Positions 9,823 to 18,166 are shown, counted from the first letter of the stretch. The stretch: DNA of 44,284 bases from Acidiphilium sp. 37-60-79 (GCA_002279355.1 NCBV01000017.1:1-44284), one strand, 5' to 3'. The notes: generated by a model not told the origin, from the sequence alone. Translations and numbers: made by a program.

Positions 9823-9893
9823 AGCGGGTAGCGGGAATCGAACCCGCGCATTCAGCTTGGGAAGCTGACAGGCTACCATTACATCATACCCGC
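9823..9893 (-). tRNA. tRNA-Gly (anticodon CCC)
   Basis: The leftward strand folds as a cloverleaf. The 7-bp acceptor GCGGGTA/TACCCGC has a T discriminator. The anticodon stem TCAGC/GCTGA encloses loop TTCCCAA (anticodon CCC), and the T-arm GCGGG-TTCGAAT-CCCGC is canonical. The 3' CCA is not encoded. It reads GGG glycine codons. Confidence 0.93.
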
Positions 9894-10000
9894 AGACGTT
9901 TCGTGCCCACCGGTTTTATGTCGGCATCGCGCGGGGCGCAATGGGGGGTTTGCGGTTGCGTTCCTCCGCCAAGCCGCATAGGAGAGACAAATCGTTGGAG

Positions 10001-10074
10001 CGGGGCGTGGCGCAGCCTGGTAGCGCGCTTGTTTTGGGTACAAGAGGCCCCCGGTTCGAGTCCGGGCGCCCCGA
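10001..10074 (+). tRNA. tRNA-Pro (anticodon UGG)
   Basis: The rightward cloverleaf has acceptor CGGGGCG/CGCCCCG and discriminator A. The D-arm contains AGCCTGGTAGC, the anticodon stem CTTGT/ACAAG holds loop TTTGGGT (anticodon TGG), and the T-arm is CCCGG-TTCGAGT-CCGGG. The 3' CCA is not encoded. It is the wobble tRNA for CCN proline codons. Confidence 0.95.
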
Positions 10075-10117
10075 TACGGCGGTTTGGTTGAACAGTCATT
10101 GATCTGCGGGAGACACC

Positions 10118-10429
10118 ATGAACCGCGCCCGAATTTTTCTGCCGCCGCGCACGGCGATGCAGTCCGGCAATGCCAAAACCCATCGCTGGGTGCTCGAATT
10201 CGAGCCCCGCATGGCCAAAACGATTGACCCGCTGATGGGCTGGACCGGCAGCGCTGATATGCTCGCCACCGAAGTGCGGCTGATGTTTGATAGCCGCGAC
10301 GAGGCCGTCGCCTACGCGCAACGCCACGGCATCGATTTCGATCTGGAAATTCCCACCGCGCATCGGCTCCACCCCAAAGCCTATGCCGATAATTTCCGCG
10401 TCAGCCGCCGGAGTAATTGGACGCATTGA
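10118..10429 (+). CDS. NADH dehydrogenase accessory subunit, NDUFS4/NDUFA4-like (ETC complex I)
   Basis: The 103-residue protein matches the ETC complex I subunit family (NDUFS4-like): ARIFLPPRTAMQSGNAKTHRWVLEFEP, then DPLMGWTGSADMLATEVRLMFDSRDEAVAYAQRHGIDFDLE and a basic C-terminal KAYADNFR. In alphaproteobacteria this accessory subunit binds the peripheral arm of complex I and is usually encoded away from the nuo operon, as here. ATG is preceded by GGGAGACACC. It lies between tRNA-Pro and the decarboxylase gene, which starts 29 bases downstream. Confidence 0.9.
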   Translation: MNRARIFLPPRTAMQSGNAKTHRWVLEFEPRMAKTIDPLMGWTGSADMLATEVRLMFDSRDEAVAYAQRHGIDFDLEIPTAHRLHPKAYADNFRVSRRSNWTH

Positions 10430-10457
10430 CCCCGCTTTTTGGCCGGAGGCTCCTGCC

Positions 10458-12647
10458 ATGAGGGAAAAAATCGACTACCCGATTGCGGTGATCGATGATG
10501 GGTTCGGCGCCGATAATGCCGCCGGACGCGTGGTGACCGCTCTCGTCGCCGCTCTCACCGATCGTGGCCACCGGGTGCTGAGCGGCATCGCCCAGGAGGA
10601 TGCGCGGGCCGGGCGGATTTTTTACACCGGCCTCTCTTGCGTGCTGATCTCGATCGATGGCACCGCCGATCCGGCGCAATTGCTTGAAACCTTGACCGAT
10701 ATTGTCACGCTCGCCTCAGCCCGTGCGCCGGAAATGCCGATTTTTCTCTATGGCGAACGGCGCATGCCCGCCGACCCGCCGATCACCCTGATGCAGCAAA
10801 TCGATGGCTATCTTTATGTCCATGACGATAGCCCGGAATTCATGGCGGGCTATGTCTCCAGCGCCATCCATCGCTATCTGGACGCTATGCTGCCGCCCTT
10901 TTTCCGGGCGCTGGTGCGCTATACCGATGCGGCAAAATATTCCTGGCACACGCCCGGCCATGGCGGCGGGGTGGCGTTCATGCGCTCGCCGGTCGGCCAG
11001 GCGTTCCATCGGTTTTTCGGCGAAACCACCTTGCGCGCGGATTTATCGGTCTCGGTGCCCGAACTCGGCTCGCTGCTCGATCATGCCGGCCCGGTGCGTG
11101 AGGCCGAACGCGAAGCCGCCCAGATTTTTGGCGCTGATTCAACATTTTTCGTCACCAATGGCACATCGAGCGCCAATAAAATCGTCTGGAGCGGTCTGGT
11201 CGGCCCCGATGATACCGTGCTGGTCGATCGCAACTGCCATAAATCGATCATCCATGCGTTGATCCTCACCGGGGCGAAACCGATCTATCTGATGCCTAGC
11301 CGCAATCGCTACGGCATTATCGGCCCCATCCCGCGCCACCAGTTCGACGCCAGCGCCTTGCAGGCCCGCGTCGGCGGGCGCCTGCGCTTCGCCACCATCA
11401 CCAACTCCACCTATGACGGGCTATGCGTGAATGCCGATGCGGTGAAACAAGCCCTCGCGCCGGTGTGTGACGCGATCCATTTCGACGAAGCCTGGCTCGC
11501 CCAGGCGCGGTTTCACCCGTTTTATGACGGGTTCTACGCGATGAGCGATGGCGCCGGCCCGGTCGATCCGCTGGTGTTTTCCACCCAATCCACCCACAAA
11601 GTGCTCGCCGCCTTCTCTCAGGCCTCGATGGTGCATTTGAAAGAAGGGCAGGCGCAAAAGCTTGATCCGGATCGCTTCAACGAAGCTTTCATGATGCATT
11701 CCAGCACCTCGCCCTGGTATGGCATCATCGCCTCGTGCGATGTCGCCGCCCGCATGATGCGTGGCGCTGCGGGCCGCACGCTGGTCGATGAAACCCTGAA
11801 CGAAGCCGCCGCCTTTCGCGCCGCCATCAGCGGCATCGGTCGGCGCTTCGCCGAGGCGGGCGATTGGTGGTTCCGCCTGTGGGAACCCGATCAAGCCGGG
11901 CTGGACCAAGCCGGCTGGACCCTCGCACCGGGCAGCGCCTGGCACGGGTTTGACGATATTTCGCCCGGGTTTTCGCTGCTCGATCCGATGAAGGTGACAA
12001 TTTTATGCCCCGGCCTCGAAGACCTGACCGATGCGGGCGGCATTCCCGCCCCCATCGTTGCGCGCTTTCTCTGGTCGCGTGGCATCGTGGTCGAAAAAAT
12101 CGGCACCTATCATTTCCTGATCCTGTTCACCCTCGGCGTGACGCGGGGCAAATGGAGCAATCTGGTCACCGAATTGCTGGCGTTTCGCGCCCATTATGCC
12201 GCCAATTCCAAGCTCGCGGATGTTTTGCCGGATCTATTGCGCGATTATCCCGGCCATTATGAGCGAATGGGCCTGCGCGATCTCTGCGCCGCCCAGCATC
12301 GCGCCTATCGCGCCGGCCGGGCGCTGGAGGTGCAAAACGCCATGTTCGCCCAATTGCCCGAAGCGCAAATGACGCCCCAGCACGCCCATGCCGCCTTGGT
12401 CGGCGGTCATATCGAGCAGGTGGGCCTCGATGATCTGCACGGTAGGGTGTTAGCACGCATGGTGGTGCCGTATCCGCCCGGCATCGCCTTGATCGTGCCG
12501 GGTGAGCGCGTGTCTGATCCGCGTATTATCGATTATTTGCGCTTTGCCGCCGAATGGGACCGCCAATTCCCCGGCTTCGAAACCGACATCCACGGCGTGC
12601 GCAAGGATGCGGCGGGGAATTATTTGCTCGATTGCGTAAAAAACTAG
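10458..12647 (+). CDS. PLP-dependent Orn/Lys/Arg decarboxylase
   Basis: The 729-residue protein has the three-part organisation of the large decarboxylases AdiA, CadA/LdcC and SpeF. An N-terminal wing domain spans roughly residues 1-130. A PLP fold-type I core follows with HTPGHGGG, FVTNGTSSANKIVW, HFDEAWLAQARFHP and the Schiff-base lysine in STQSTHKVLAAFSQ. The C-terminal domain includes YPPGIALIVPGE. These enzymes remove CO2 from basic amino acids, giving polyamines or consuming protons in acid resistance; sequence reading alone does not settle the substrate. The ATG at 10458 has GGAGG eight bases upstream; longer in-frame starts overlap the preceding gene and add no family similarity. No amino-acid/amine antiporter is adjacent, which argues against a classic acid-resistance operon. 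Confidence 0.9.
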   Translation: MREKIDYPIAVIDDGFGADNAAGRVVTALVAALTDRGHRVLSGIAQEDARAGRIFYTGLSCVLISIDGTADPAQLLETLTDIVTLASARAPEMPIFLYGERRMPADPPITLMQQIDGYLYVHDDSPEFMAGYVSSAIHRYLDAMLPPFFRALVRYTDAAKYSWHTPGHGGGVAFMRSPVGQAFHRFFGETTLRADLSVSVPELGSLLDHAGPVREAEREAAQIFGADSTFFVTNGTSSANKIVWSGLVGPDDTVLVDRNCHKSIIHALILTGAKPIYLMPSRNRYGIIGPIPRHQFDASALQARVGGRLRFATITNSTYDGLCVNADAVKQALAPVCDAIHFDEAWLAQARFHPFYDGFYAMSDGAGPVDPLVFSTQSTHKVLAAFSQASMVHLKEGQAQKLDPDRFNEAFMMHSSTSPWYGIIASCDVAARMMRGAAGRTLVDETLNEAAAFRAAISGIGRRFAEAGDWWFRLWEPDQAGLDQAGWTLAPGSAWHGFDDISPGFSLLDPMKVTILCPGLEDLTDAGGIPAPIVARFLWSRGIVVEKIGTYHFLILFTLGVTRGKWSNLVTELLAFRAHYAANSKLADVLPDLLRDYPGHYERMGLRDLCAAQHRAYRAGRALEVQNAMFAQLPEAQMTPQHAHAALVGGHIEQVGLDDLHGRVLARMVVPYPPGIALIVPGERVSDPRIIDYLRFAAEWDRQFPGFETDIHGVRKDAAGNYLLDCVKN

Positions 12648-12738
12648 GTCCATCGCCCAACACCTTTGTATCATGCGGGTGCGATAAATCCGTTTTCGCA
12701 ATGCCGCCATTAACGAACCTGATCTTGCCGATGGCCGC

Positions 12739-13470
12739 ATGATCCGCGATAGGCGCCCGATGAACAAAGCCAGCGCCCCGCATCTCACCCCGGCTGATCG
12801 TATCATCGGCGCGCTCGCCTTCGCGGCGGGCAGTGCCGATGCGTTCGCGTTTCACCGATTCCATGACGTATTCACCTCGGCAATGACCGGCAACACCGCC
12901 TTGCTCGGCATCGCGCTCGGCCAAGGGCATCTGATCGCCGCATCCCGCTCGCTCGCCGCCCTTGGCGGCTTCAGCGCGGGCGCGACACTCGGCACCATCA
13001 TCGCCGATATCGGCACGCAAGCCAGCGGGGCGGCGCGGCTGCGGCGGCTGCTCGCGCTGGAAATTGCGCTCCTGCTGCTGGTGGCACTCGGCTGGGCGGT
13101 TTTCCCCCATCCGCTATTTCACGCGCCGCTCTACGGCCTGATCATGATTGGCGCGATGGCCATGGGCAGCCAAAGCGTTGCCGCCCGCACCATCGATTTG
13201 CCGGGCATCCCCACCGTCGTATTCACCACCACCCTCACCATGATCATGATGGGGCTCACCCGCAGCCTCACCCATCGCGTGGCCCGCGCCGATGGCCCAA
13301 CCCGCGCCATCCCGCCCATCACCGCCCGGCAAATCGGCGCGATGGGGCTTTATGTCGGTGGCGCGGCGGCCACCGCTTTGATCGGCCTGATCCTGCCCTT
13401 GATCGCGGCATGGCCAGCCTTGCTCGCCGTGCTCCTCGCCCTGCGCGCCGCGCGCGATTTTGCCGATTAA
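12739..13470 (+). CDS. YoaK / DUF1275 family membrane protein
   Basis: The 243-residue protein has about six hydrophobic segments and the DUF1275 signature. It begins ALAFAAGSADAFAF, then FTSAMTGNTALLGIALGQG, AMAMGSQSVAARTIDLPGIPTVVFTTTLTMIM and a final GAAATALIGLILPLIAAWPALLAVLLAL. Function is unknown for the family; it is an inner-membrane protein. Two in-frame ATGs (12739 and 12760) are possible and neither has a good ribosome binding site. It is convergent with the MerR-type regulator, ten bases apart. Confidence 0.82.
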   Translation: MIRDRRPMNKASAPHLTPADRIIGALAFAAGSADAFAFHRFHDVFTSAMTGNTALLGIALGQGHLIAASRSLAALGGFSAGATLGTIIADIGTQASGAARLRRLLALEIALLLLVALGWAVFPHPLFHAPLYGLIMIGAMAMGSQSVAARTIDLPGIPTVVFTTTLTMIMMGLTRSLTHRVARADGPTRAIPPITARQIGAMGLYVGGAAATALIGLILPLIAAWPALLAVLLALRAARDFAD

Positions 13471-13480
13471 CAACCCCGCT

Positions 13481-13894
13481 TCAGCGCGCCACAACCTCGC
13501 CCGCCAAATCAGCCAAAATCGGGCAATCAGGCCGATCATCGCCATGGCAGGCACCGGCCAAATGCCGCAGCGTCGCACTCATCGCACGGAGCGCGTTGGC
13601 CTTCGCCTCCAACGCCGCGATATGGGCCAGGGCAATCGCTTTCACCTCGGCGGAAGGCCGACTGCGATCGCGCCACAGCGCTAACAAATTGCGAATATCC
13701 TGCACCGAAAAACCGAGTTCGCGCGCCCGGCGGATAAAACTCAGCTCATGGATCATTTGTGGCGTATAATACCGGTAATTATTACCAGCGCGCATGGGCT
13801 TATCGATCAGCCCGACCGCCTCATAATTGCGAATCATTTTGGCGCTCGCCCCGCTCTGGGCGGCAGCCTCATGAATGGTCACCCAATCCTTCAT
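13481..13894 (-). CDS. CueR/HmrR-type Cu(I)-responsive MerR regulator
   Basis: The 137-residue protein is a MerR activator. The HTH/wing is TIHEAAAQSGASAKMIRNYEAVGLI...NNYRYYTPQ, followed by the dimerisation helix. The C-terminal metal loop is CHGDDRPDC, a C-x7-C pair at residues 116 and 124. With a serine near residue 78, this is the arrangement of Cu(I)/Ag(I)/Au(I) sensors CueR and HmrR. The start at 13894 shares ATGA with the cytochrome b561 stop, so the two genes are translationally coupled. A copZ-like chaperone with a MerR-type promoter lies 2.2 kb away and is a likely target. Whether it also controls the upstream cytochrome is unknown. Confidence 0.88.
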   Translation of the reverse strand: MKDWVTIHEAAAQSGASAKMIRNYEAVGLIDKPMRAGNNYRYYTPQMIHELSFIRRARELGFSVQDIRNLLALWRDRSRPSAEVKAIALAHIAALEAKANALRAMSATLRHLAGACHGDDRPDCPILADLAGEVVAR

Positions 13895-14451
13895 CGCCAC
13901 ATCCGCTGGAGTTCCGGCACCCGGTCGATGAGCTGATGCTTCAGCGCGCCCCCAATATGCAGCGCGAGCAGCGCATAGAGCGCATAGCTGCAAGCGGTAT
14001 GGATCGTACCGAACCATAAATGCAGATCATGTTTGGTAGCCGGGGCTAAATGCGTGATGAAACCAAGCCGAAACCACGGGATCACCCAAAACAGCACTAG
14101 CGGATGGCTCGCCGCCGCAGACCAGGCGGAATCATGGATCCAGCCGGTGATCGGCAACGCCAGGATCAAGCCATACAGCGCCAAATGCACGCCATGCGCC
14201 GCCCGCCGCTCCCAGGGCCGATACCCCGCCGGAAATGCAGGCGGCTTATGGGTCAGTCGCCAAATCAGCCGCACCAGCACCAGCCCCAACACGGTGATCC
14301 CGATCGATTTATGCAAATCGATCATCGGCCGCACCCAAGAATCCGGCACATAGCCCGATCCGATACCGAGCACGATATTCACAAAAATCATCACCGCGAT
14401 CGCCCAATGCAGCAAAATGGCGGTTCTGGTATAGCGATCAACAGCGTTCAT
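13891..14451 (-). CDS. Cytochrome b561 family membrane protein
   Basis: The 186-residue protein has four transmembrane helices with haem-ligand histidines in the expected places: TAILLHWAIAVMIF, PMIDLHKSIGITVLG, RAAHGVHLALYGLIL and LWFGTIHTACSYALYALLALHIGGALKHQ. Bacterial b561 proteins are dihaem quinol-reactive cytochromes of the inner membrane, some of which oxidise quinol with superoxide as oxidant. The ATG at 14451 is preceded by GGAG six bases away; an ATG at 14463 is the alternative. It is the first gene of a two-gene unit with the copper regulator, an uncommon pairing. Confidence 0.88.
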   Translation of the reverse strand: MNAVDRYTRTAILLHWAIAVMIFVNIVLGIGSGYVPDSWVRPMIDLHKSIGITVLGLVLVRLIWRLTHKPPAFPAGYRPWERRAAHGVHLALYGLILALPITGWIHDSAWSAAASHPLVLFWVIPWFRLGFITHLAPATKHDLHLWFGTIHTACSYALYALLALHIGGALKHQLIDRVPELQRMWR

Positions 14452-14611
14452 TCCGTGCTCCATGCTTTTGCGCCGCCTTATTTCTCCGCCATGGTGCGGG
14501 TGATCTGCGCCCGGATCAAGTGCCCTTGAAATCGCCCCAGGCGCCACACATACCGCCCTGACTTTCTGAACCTGCCATCGCCACAGACTGCACCCCGATC
14601 GGAGACGCTGC

Positions 14612-16057
14612 GTGAATCATCTGGAAACCGCCCGGCGCGCCGCCTCGCCCCGCCTCAACCCGCCTCCCACGCCCGCCCGCAGCCTGCTGATCCACGGCGC
14701 GGTGTTCGTGCTATGGATCGGTCTGTTCGCGAATGCGTTCATCGCCACCGGCCTCGCCGGCTGGTCGGTTGGCATCGTGTATATCACCTATGACACGCTG
14801 CTGCTCGCCTTCACCTTCTGGCAAACTTTTTTGCTCCGCCACCCGCAGCGTGCGACCCCGCTGGCCTTGACCGGCGCAAAACCAAGCCTGACCATCATCG
14901 TCGCCGCCTATAACGAAGCCGCCGTGCTCGCAGCGACCATCGCGGGCCTCACCCGCCAGAGCGACCCGCCGGAAGCGATCATCATCGCCGATGATGGCTC
15001 GACCGATGCCAGCGCCGCCGTGCTGCAAACTCAATTCGGCCTCACCGCCCCCGCGCTCGGCACCATCAGTTCCCCAAGCCCGGTCGAGCCGCGCTTGCGC
15101 TGGCTGCGCCTGCCCCATGGCGGCAAAGCCCAAGCCCTCAACGCCGCCCTCCCTGACATCGCCACCGATTTATTTCTCACCGTCGATGCCGATACGCTGC
15201 TCGATCACGACGCCCTCGCCGCGATGCGCGAGGCCTTCGGCCGCGACCCCAACTTGGTCGCCGCCACCGGCGTGCTCGCGCCAAGCTGCGGCGCGGGGCT
15301 GAGCGCGCAGATTTTCGAGTATTTCCAAACTTATGAATATGTCCGCAATTTTCTCGGCCGCTTCGCGTGGATGCAGTTAAACAGCCTGCTGCTGATCTCT
15401 GGCGCTTTCGCTGGCTTTCGCCATGACGCGGTGATGCGCGTCGGCGGGTTTGACCCGGATTGTCTGGTCGAGGATTACGAGCTGATCCACCGGCTGCGCC
15501 GCTATGGGTATCAGCATGATCTGCCCTGGCGCAGCGCCGTGCTGGGCAGTGCCCGGGCGCGCACCTCAGCCCCGGCCACACCGCTCGCCTTCCTGCGCCA
15601 GCGCCGCCGCTGGTTCGGCGGATTTTTGCAAACCCAATTCTGGTATCGCGATATGGTGGGGGCAGGGCGCTACGGCGCGCTCGGCAACGCCATGCTGCCG
15701 GTCAAAGCCATCGATACGTTCCAGCCCATTTACGGCCTTTGCGCCTTCGGCTTGCTGCTCTGGTATCTCATCACCGGCAAAATCGCGCTGCTGCTGCCGG
15801 TCGGTGGCTTCATTTTCGGCAAAATCGCGATCGATCTCGCATTTCACGCCTGGTCGGTCAGGCTCTATCAACAATGGGTCGGCGGCCACACCAAGGTCCG
15901 GCTCGGCCATGCTTTGCTCGCCGCCGTGCTGGAACCGTTCAGCTTTCAGCTGTTTCGCCATCTCGGCGCGAGCTGGGGTTGGATTTACGCGCTCTCCGGC
16001 CAGCGCAGTTGGGGCACCAACAGCCGCACCACCCCGGTTCCCATCACCGATCCTTGA
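14612..16057 (+). CDS. Membrane processive GT2 glycosyltransferase
   Basis: The 481-residue protein has two N-terminal membrane helices (residues about 27-75), a cytoplasmic GT-A domain and three C-terminal helices. Catalytic motifs are DDGSTD at 127-132, DADT at 192-195, VEDYELIHRLRRYGY near 287 and QRRRW near 325. The D, D, D, QxxRW set defines processive family-2 synthases such as poly-GlcNAc or cellulose synthases. Accessory export genes (bcs, pga) are absent, so the polymer cannot be named. It starts with GTG at 14612 behind GGAGA. Its stop codon overlaps the -35 element of the promoter proposed for the copZ-like gene. Confidence 0.85.
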   Translation: MNHLETARRAASPRLNPPPTPARSLLIHGAVFVLWIGLFANAFIATGLAGWSVGIVYITYDTLLLAFTFWQTFLLRHPQRATPLALTGAKPSLTIIVAAYNEAAVLAATIAGLTRQSDPPEAIIIADDGSTDASAAVLQTQFGLTAPALGTISSPSPVEPRLRWLRLPHGGKAQALNAALPDIATDLFLTVDADTLLDHDALAAMREAFGRDPNLVAATGVLAPSCGAGLSAQIFEYFQTYEYVRNFLGRFAWMQLNSLLLISGAFAGFRHDAVMRVGGFDPDCLVEDYELIHRLRRYGYQHDLPWRSAVLGSARARTSAPATPLAFLRQRRRWFGGFLQTQFWYRDMVGAGRYGALGNAMLPVKAIDTFQPIYGLCAFGLLLWYLITGKIALLLPVGGFIFGKIAIDLAFHAWSVRLYQQWVGGHTKVRLGHALLAAVLEPFSFQLFRHLGASWGWIYALSGQRSWGTNSRTTPVPITDP

Positions 16058-16084
16058 CCCTGCCCCGGGGGCAACCCTTATCAG
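16054..16084 (+). promoter_or_regulatory. MerR-type (CueR/HmrR-like) promoter before the copper chaperone
   Basis: A TTGACC -35 (16054-16059) and a TATCAG -10 (16079-16084) are separated by 19 bases, the overlong spacer typical of MerR-activated promoters. Within the spacer lies the palindrome TGCCCC-G-GGGGCA (16061-16073). The -10 is 28 bases before the start codon. Binding by the nearby HmrR-like protein is inference. Confidence 0.5.
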
Positions 16085-16112
16085 GATCAATGACGACTTA
16101 CAGGAGCCGATC

Positions 16113-16304
16113 ATGACCGAATTCACCATCCCCGACATGGAATGCAAAAGCTGCGTCAGTGCCATCACCGGCGCCGTCCACGCGCTCGATCCCAACGCCA
16201 CCATCACCACCGACCTCACGACCCATCAAATCAGCATCGAATCAAGCATCAACCCGCAAGCCCTGCGCGAGGCCATCACCGCCCGCGGCTTCACCGTTTC
16301 CTAA
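16113..16304 (+). CDS. CopZ-like copper chaperone (HMA domain)
   Basis: The 63-residue protein is a single heavy-metal-associated domain: FTIPDMECKSCVSAITGAV has the MxCxxC Cu(I) site at the start of helix 1, followed by the beta-alpha-beta ferredoxin-like pattern ending ALREAITARGFTVS. It would ferry Cu(I) in the cytoplasm to a copper ATPase or regulator. AGGAG lies seven bases upstream of the ATG. A candidate MerR-type promoter immediately precedes it, and a strong hairpin follows nine bases after the stop. No CopA ATPase gene is in the window. Confidence 0.9.
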   Translation: MTEFTIPDMECKSCVSAITGAVHALDPNATITTDLTTHQISIESSINPQALREAITARGFTVS

Positions 16305-16312
16305 CCGCAAGC

Positions 16313-16350
16313 GCCAGAGCGTGATGGCTGATCATCAATCACGCTCTGGC
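16313..16350. terminator. Strong hairpin between convergent copZ-like gene and bioD
   Basis: GCCAGAGCGTGAT at 16313-16325 pairs perfectly with 16338-16350, a 13-bp stem with a 12-base loop, followed rightward by CTTTGTT. It likely terminates the copZ transcript. Its right arm also encodes the last residues of BioD. Confidence 0.75.
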
Positions 16351-17027
16351 CTTTGTTCGCCGATCCACTCCAGCCACCCCGGCGCGTCAACCGCCACAAT
16401 CGGGCAGGCCAACCCGCCTTGATGCTGGCGCAGTGCCGCGATGGTTTCCGCCACCGGCACCGGCCCTTCGCCCTGCTCGTTCACCACCACCGCCGCCACC
16501 GCAATCTGGGCCGCCGCCAGTGCCTCCAGCGTACAGAGCGTGTGGCTGATCGTGCCCAAATAATTCCCAACAATCACCACCGCCGACACGCCCAGCGCGG
16601 CAATCCAATCGCGCACGGTGCGCGCTGCATCCAGCGGCACCATCGCCCCGCCGACCCCTTCGATGAATAAATGCCCCGGCGCCGCCGCCATCGCCGCCTG
16701 ACAAAAGCCAATCACCGCCGCCATATCGATCGCCTTGCCCTCGCGCGCCGCCGCCATATCCGGCGAAATCGGCGCGGCAAACCGCCAGGGGCAAATCGCC
16801 GCAATCGCCTCATCGCTCACTGCCCGCCCCATCGCCGCCAGCAACATCCCGGCATCGCTCGTCGCCGCCTGCGCTGCATCATAGCCGCTCGCCAGCGGCT
16901 TGATCGCATGCGCCATCCGCCCTTGCGCCCGCAAAGCGCGGATCATCGCCGCCGTCACATAGGTCTTGCCCATATCCGTCCCGGTCGAGGTCACGAAATA
17001 ATGGTTCATCATGTTAAAACTCGTCAC
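16335..17027 (-). CDS. bioD: Dethiobiotin synthetase BioD
   Basis: The 230-residue protein closes the ureido ring of dethiobiotin from 7,8-diaminopelargonate, CO2 and ATP. The P-loop GTDMGKT sits near the N terminus (VTSTGTDMGKTYV). Further signatures are AIKPLASGY, FAAPISPDMAA, LFIEGVGGAMVPLD and VVIVGNYLGTISHTLCTLEAL. The GTG at 17027 is favoured because GGAG of the bioF end lies seven bases upstream and the start overlaps the bioF stop (GTGA). ATGs at 17012 and 17009 are alternatives. It is the second gene of a leftward bioF-bioD pair. The last residues run through a terminator hairpin arm. Confidence 0.93.
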   Translation of the reverse strand: MTSFNMMNHYFVTSTGTDMGKTYVTAAMIRALRAQGRMAHAIKPLASGYDAAQAATSDAGMLLAAMGRAVSDEAIAAICPWRFAAPISPDMAAAREGKAIDMAAVIGFCQAAMAAAPGHLFIEGVGGAMVPLDAARTVRDWIAALGVSAVVIVGNYLGTISHTLCTLEALAAAQIAVAAVVVNEQGEGPVPVAETIAALRQHQGGLACPIVAVDAPGWLEWIGEQRPERD

Positions 17028-18166
17028 GTTAAAACTCCTCGGGGCAAAATCTCCCGCCGCACCAAATCGGCCAAACGCTGAATATCCGCCACCTCATGCT
17101 GGGCGGTGAAGGTGAATCGCAGCCGCGCCGTCCCCTCCGGCACCGTCGGCGGCCTGATCGCCGCAACCAAAAACCCTGCCTGCTCCAGCAATGCCTGCGC
17201 CGCCAGCGCCCGATCCGCCGCCCCCAGAATCACCGGCACAATCGCACTCTCCGGCGCGGGCAACCCCACCGCCGTGGTAAACATCCGTGCATGCTGCAAC
17301 GGCCGCGCACAATAATCCGCATCCGTCGCAATCCGCTCCACCCCGGCAATCGCCGCCCCAATCACCCCCGGCGGCAACCCGGTGGTATACACAAAACTCC
17401 GCGCCCGATTGCGCAACAACTCACACACCACCGCCGAAGCACATAAATACCCGCCATACGCCCCCACCGATTTCGACAGCGTGCCCATTTGCAACGCCAC
17501 CCCGCGCACCTTGCGCTCCACCACCCCCAGCCCATGCGCATCATCTGCCAGCAGCCACGCATCATGCCGCGCCGCCAGCGCTGCCAACGCCTCAAGCGGC
17601 GCACAATCGCCATCCATCGAAAACACCGTATCGGTGGCAATCAACGCACGCCCCGCCTTGCCCCGCTCACGCTCCAGCAGCGCTGCCAACTGCCCCACAT
17701 CATTATGCGCAAACCGCACCACTTGCGCACCCGACAATTTCGCCCCGGCATGAATGCAGGCATGCGCCCATTCATCGACGAAAATCACATCCCCCGCACC
17801 CATCAACGCCGGCATAATCCCGCTATTGGCCAAATAACCCGAGCCAAACACCATGCAATCCTCAGTGCCCTTCAGCGCCGCCAATTTTTGCTCCAACGCC
17901 CGATAGAGCGGATGATCGCCGGTCACCAAGCGCGATGATCCCGCCCCCGCCCCATAGCGCCGCGTCGCCGCCACCGCCGCCTCAATCACTGCCGGATCGG
18001 TCGATAAATTCAAATAATCATTGCAGCTAAACGAAATCAGCGATGCGCCGCCGCGCGCCACCTGCGCCCCCGCGCTGCGCGCCGTCGTCACCAACCGTCG
18101 CCGCAACGCCGATCGCTCCAACCCCGCCAGCTTGCTGGACGCAAAATCATCGAGTGACTGACTCAT
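17024..18166 (-). CDS. bioF: 8-amino-7-oxononanoate synthase BioF
   Basis: The 380-residue PLP enzyme condenses pimeloyl-ACP/CoA with alanine, the first committed step of biotin ring assembly. Signatures are SFSCNDYLNLSTDP, GAGAGSSRLVTGDHPLYRALE, FGSGYLANSGIMPAL, WLLADDAHGLGVV and the Schiff-base lysine in MGTLSKSVGAYGGY. The ATG at 18166 has GAGG five bases upstream; a GTG at 18172 is the alternative. It is divergent from bioB across roughly 90 bases and coupled to bioD. Confidence 0.94.
   Translation of the reverse strand: MSQSLDDFASSKLAGLERSALRRRLVTTARSAGAQVARGGASLISFSCNDYLNLSTDPAVIEAAVAATRRYGAGAGSSRLVTGDHPLYRALEQKLAALKGTEDCMVFGSGYLANSGIMPALMGAGDVIFVDEWAHACIHAGAKLSGAQVVRFAHNDVGQLAALLERERGKAGRALIATDTVFSMDGDCAPLEALAALAARHDAWLLADDAHGLGVVERKVRGVALQMGTLSKSVGAYGGYLCASAVVCELLRNRARSFVYTTGLPPGVIGAAIAGVERIATDADYCARPLQHARMFTTAVGLPAPESAIVPVILGAADRALAAQALLEQAGFLVAAIRPPTVPEGTARLRFTFTAQHEVADIQRLADLVRREILPRGVLT

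Noticed and set aside
9823-10074. tRNA-bounded integrated element
   Set aside because: The two tRNA genes flank only about 100 bases and no integrase or duplicated tRNA end is visible.
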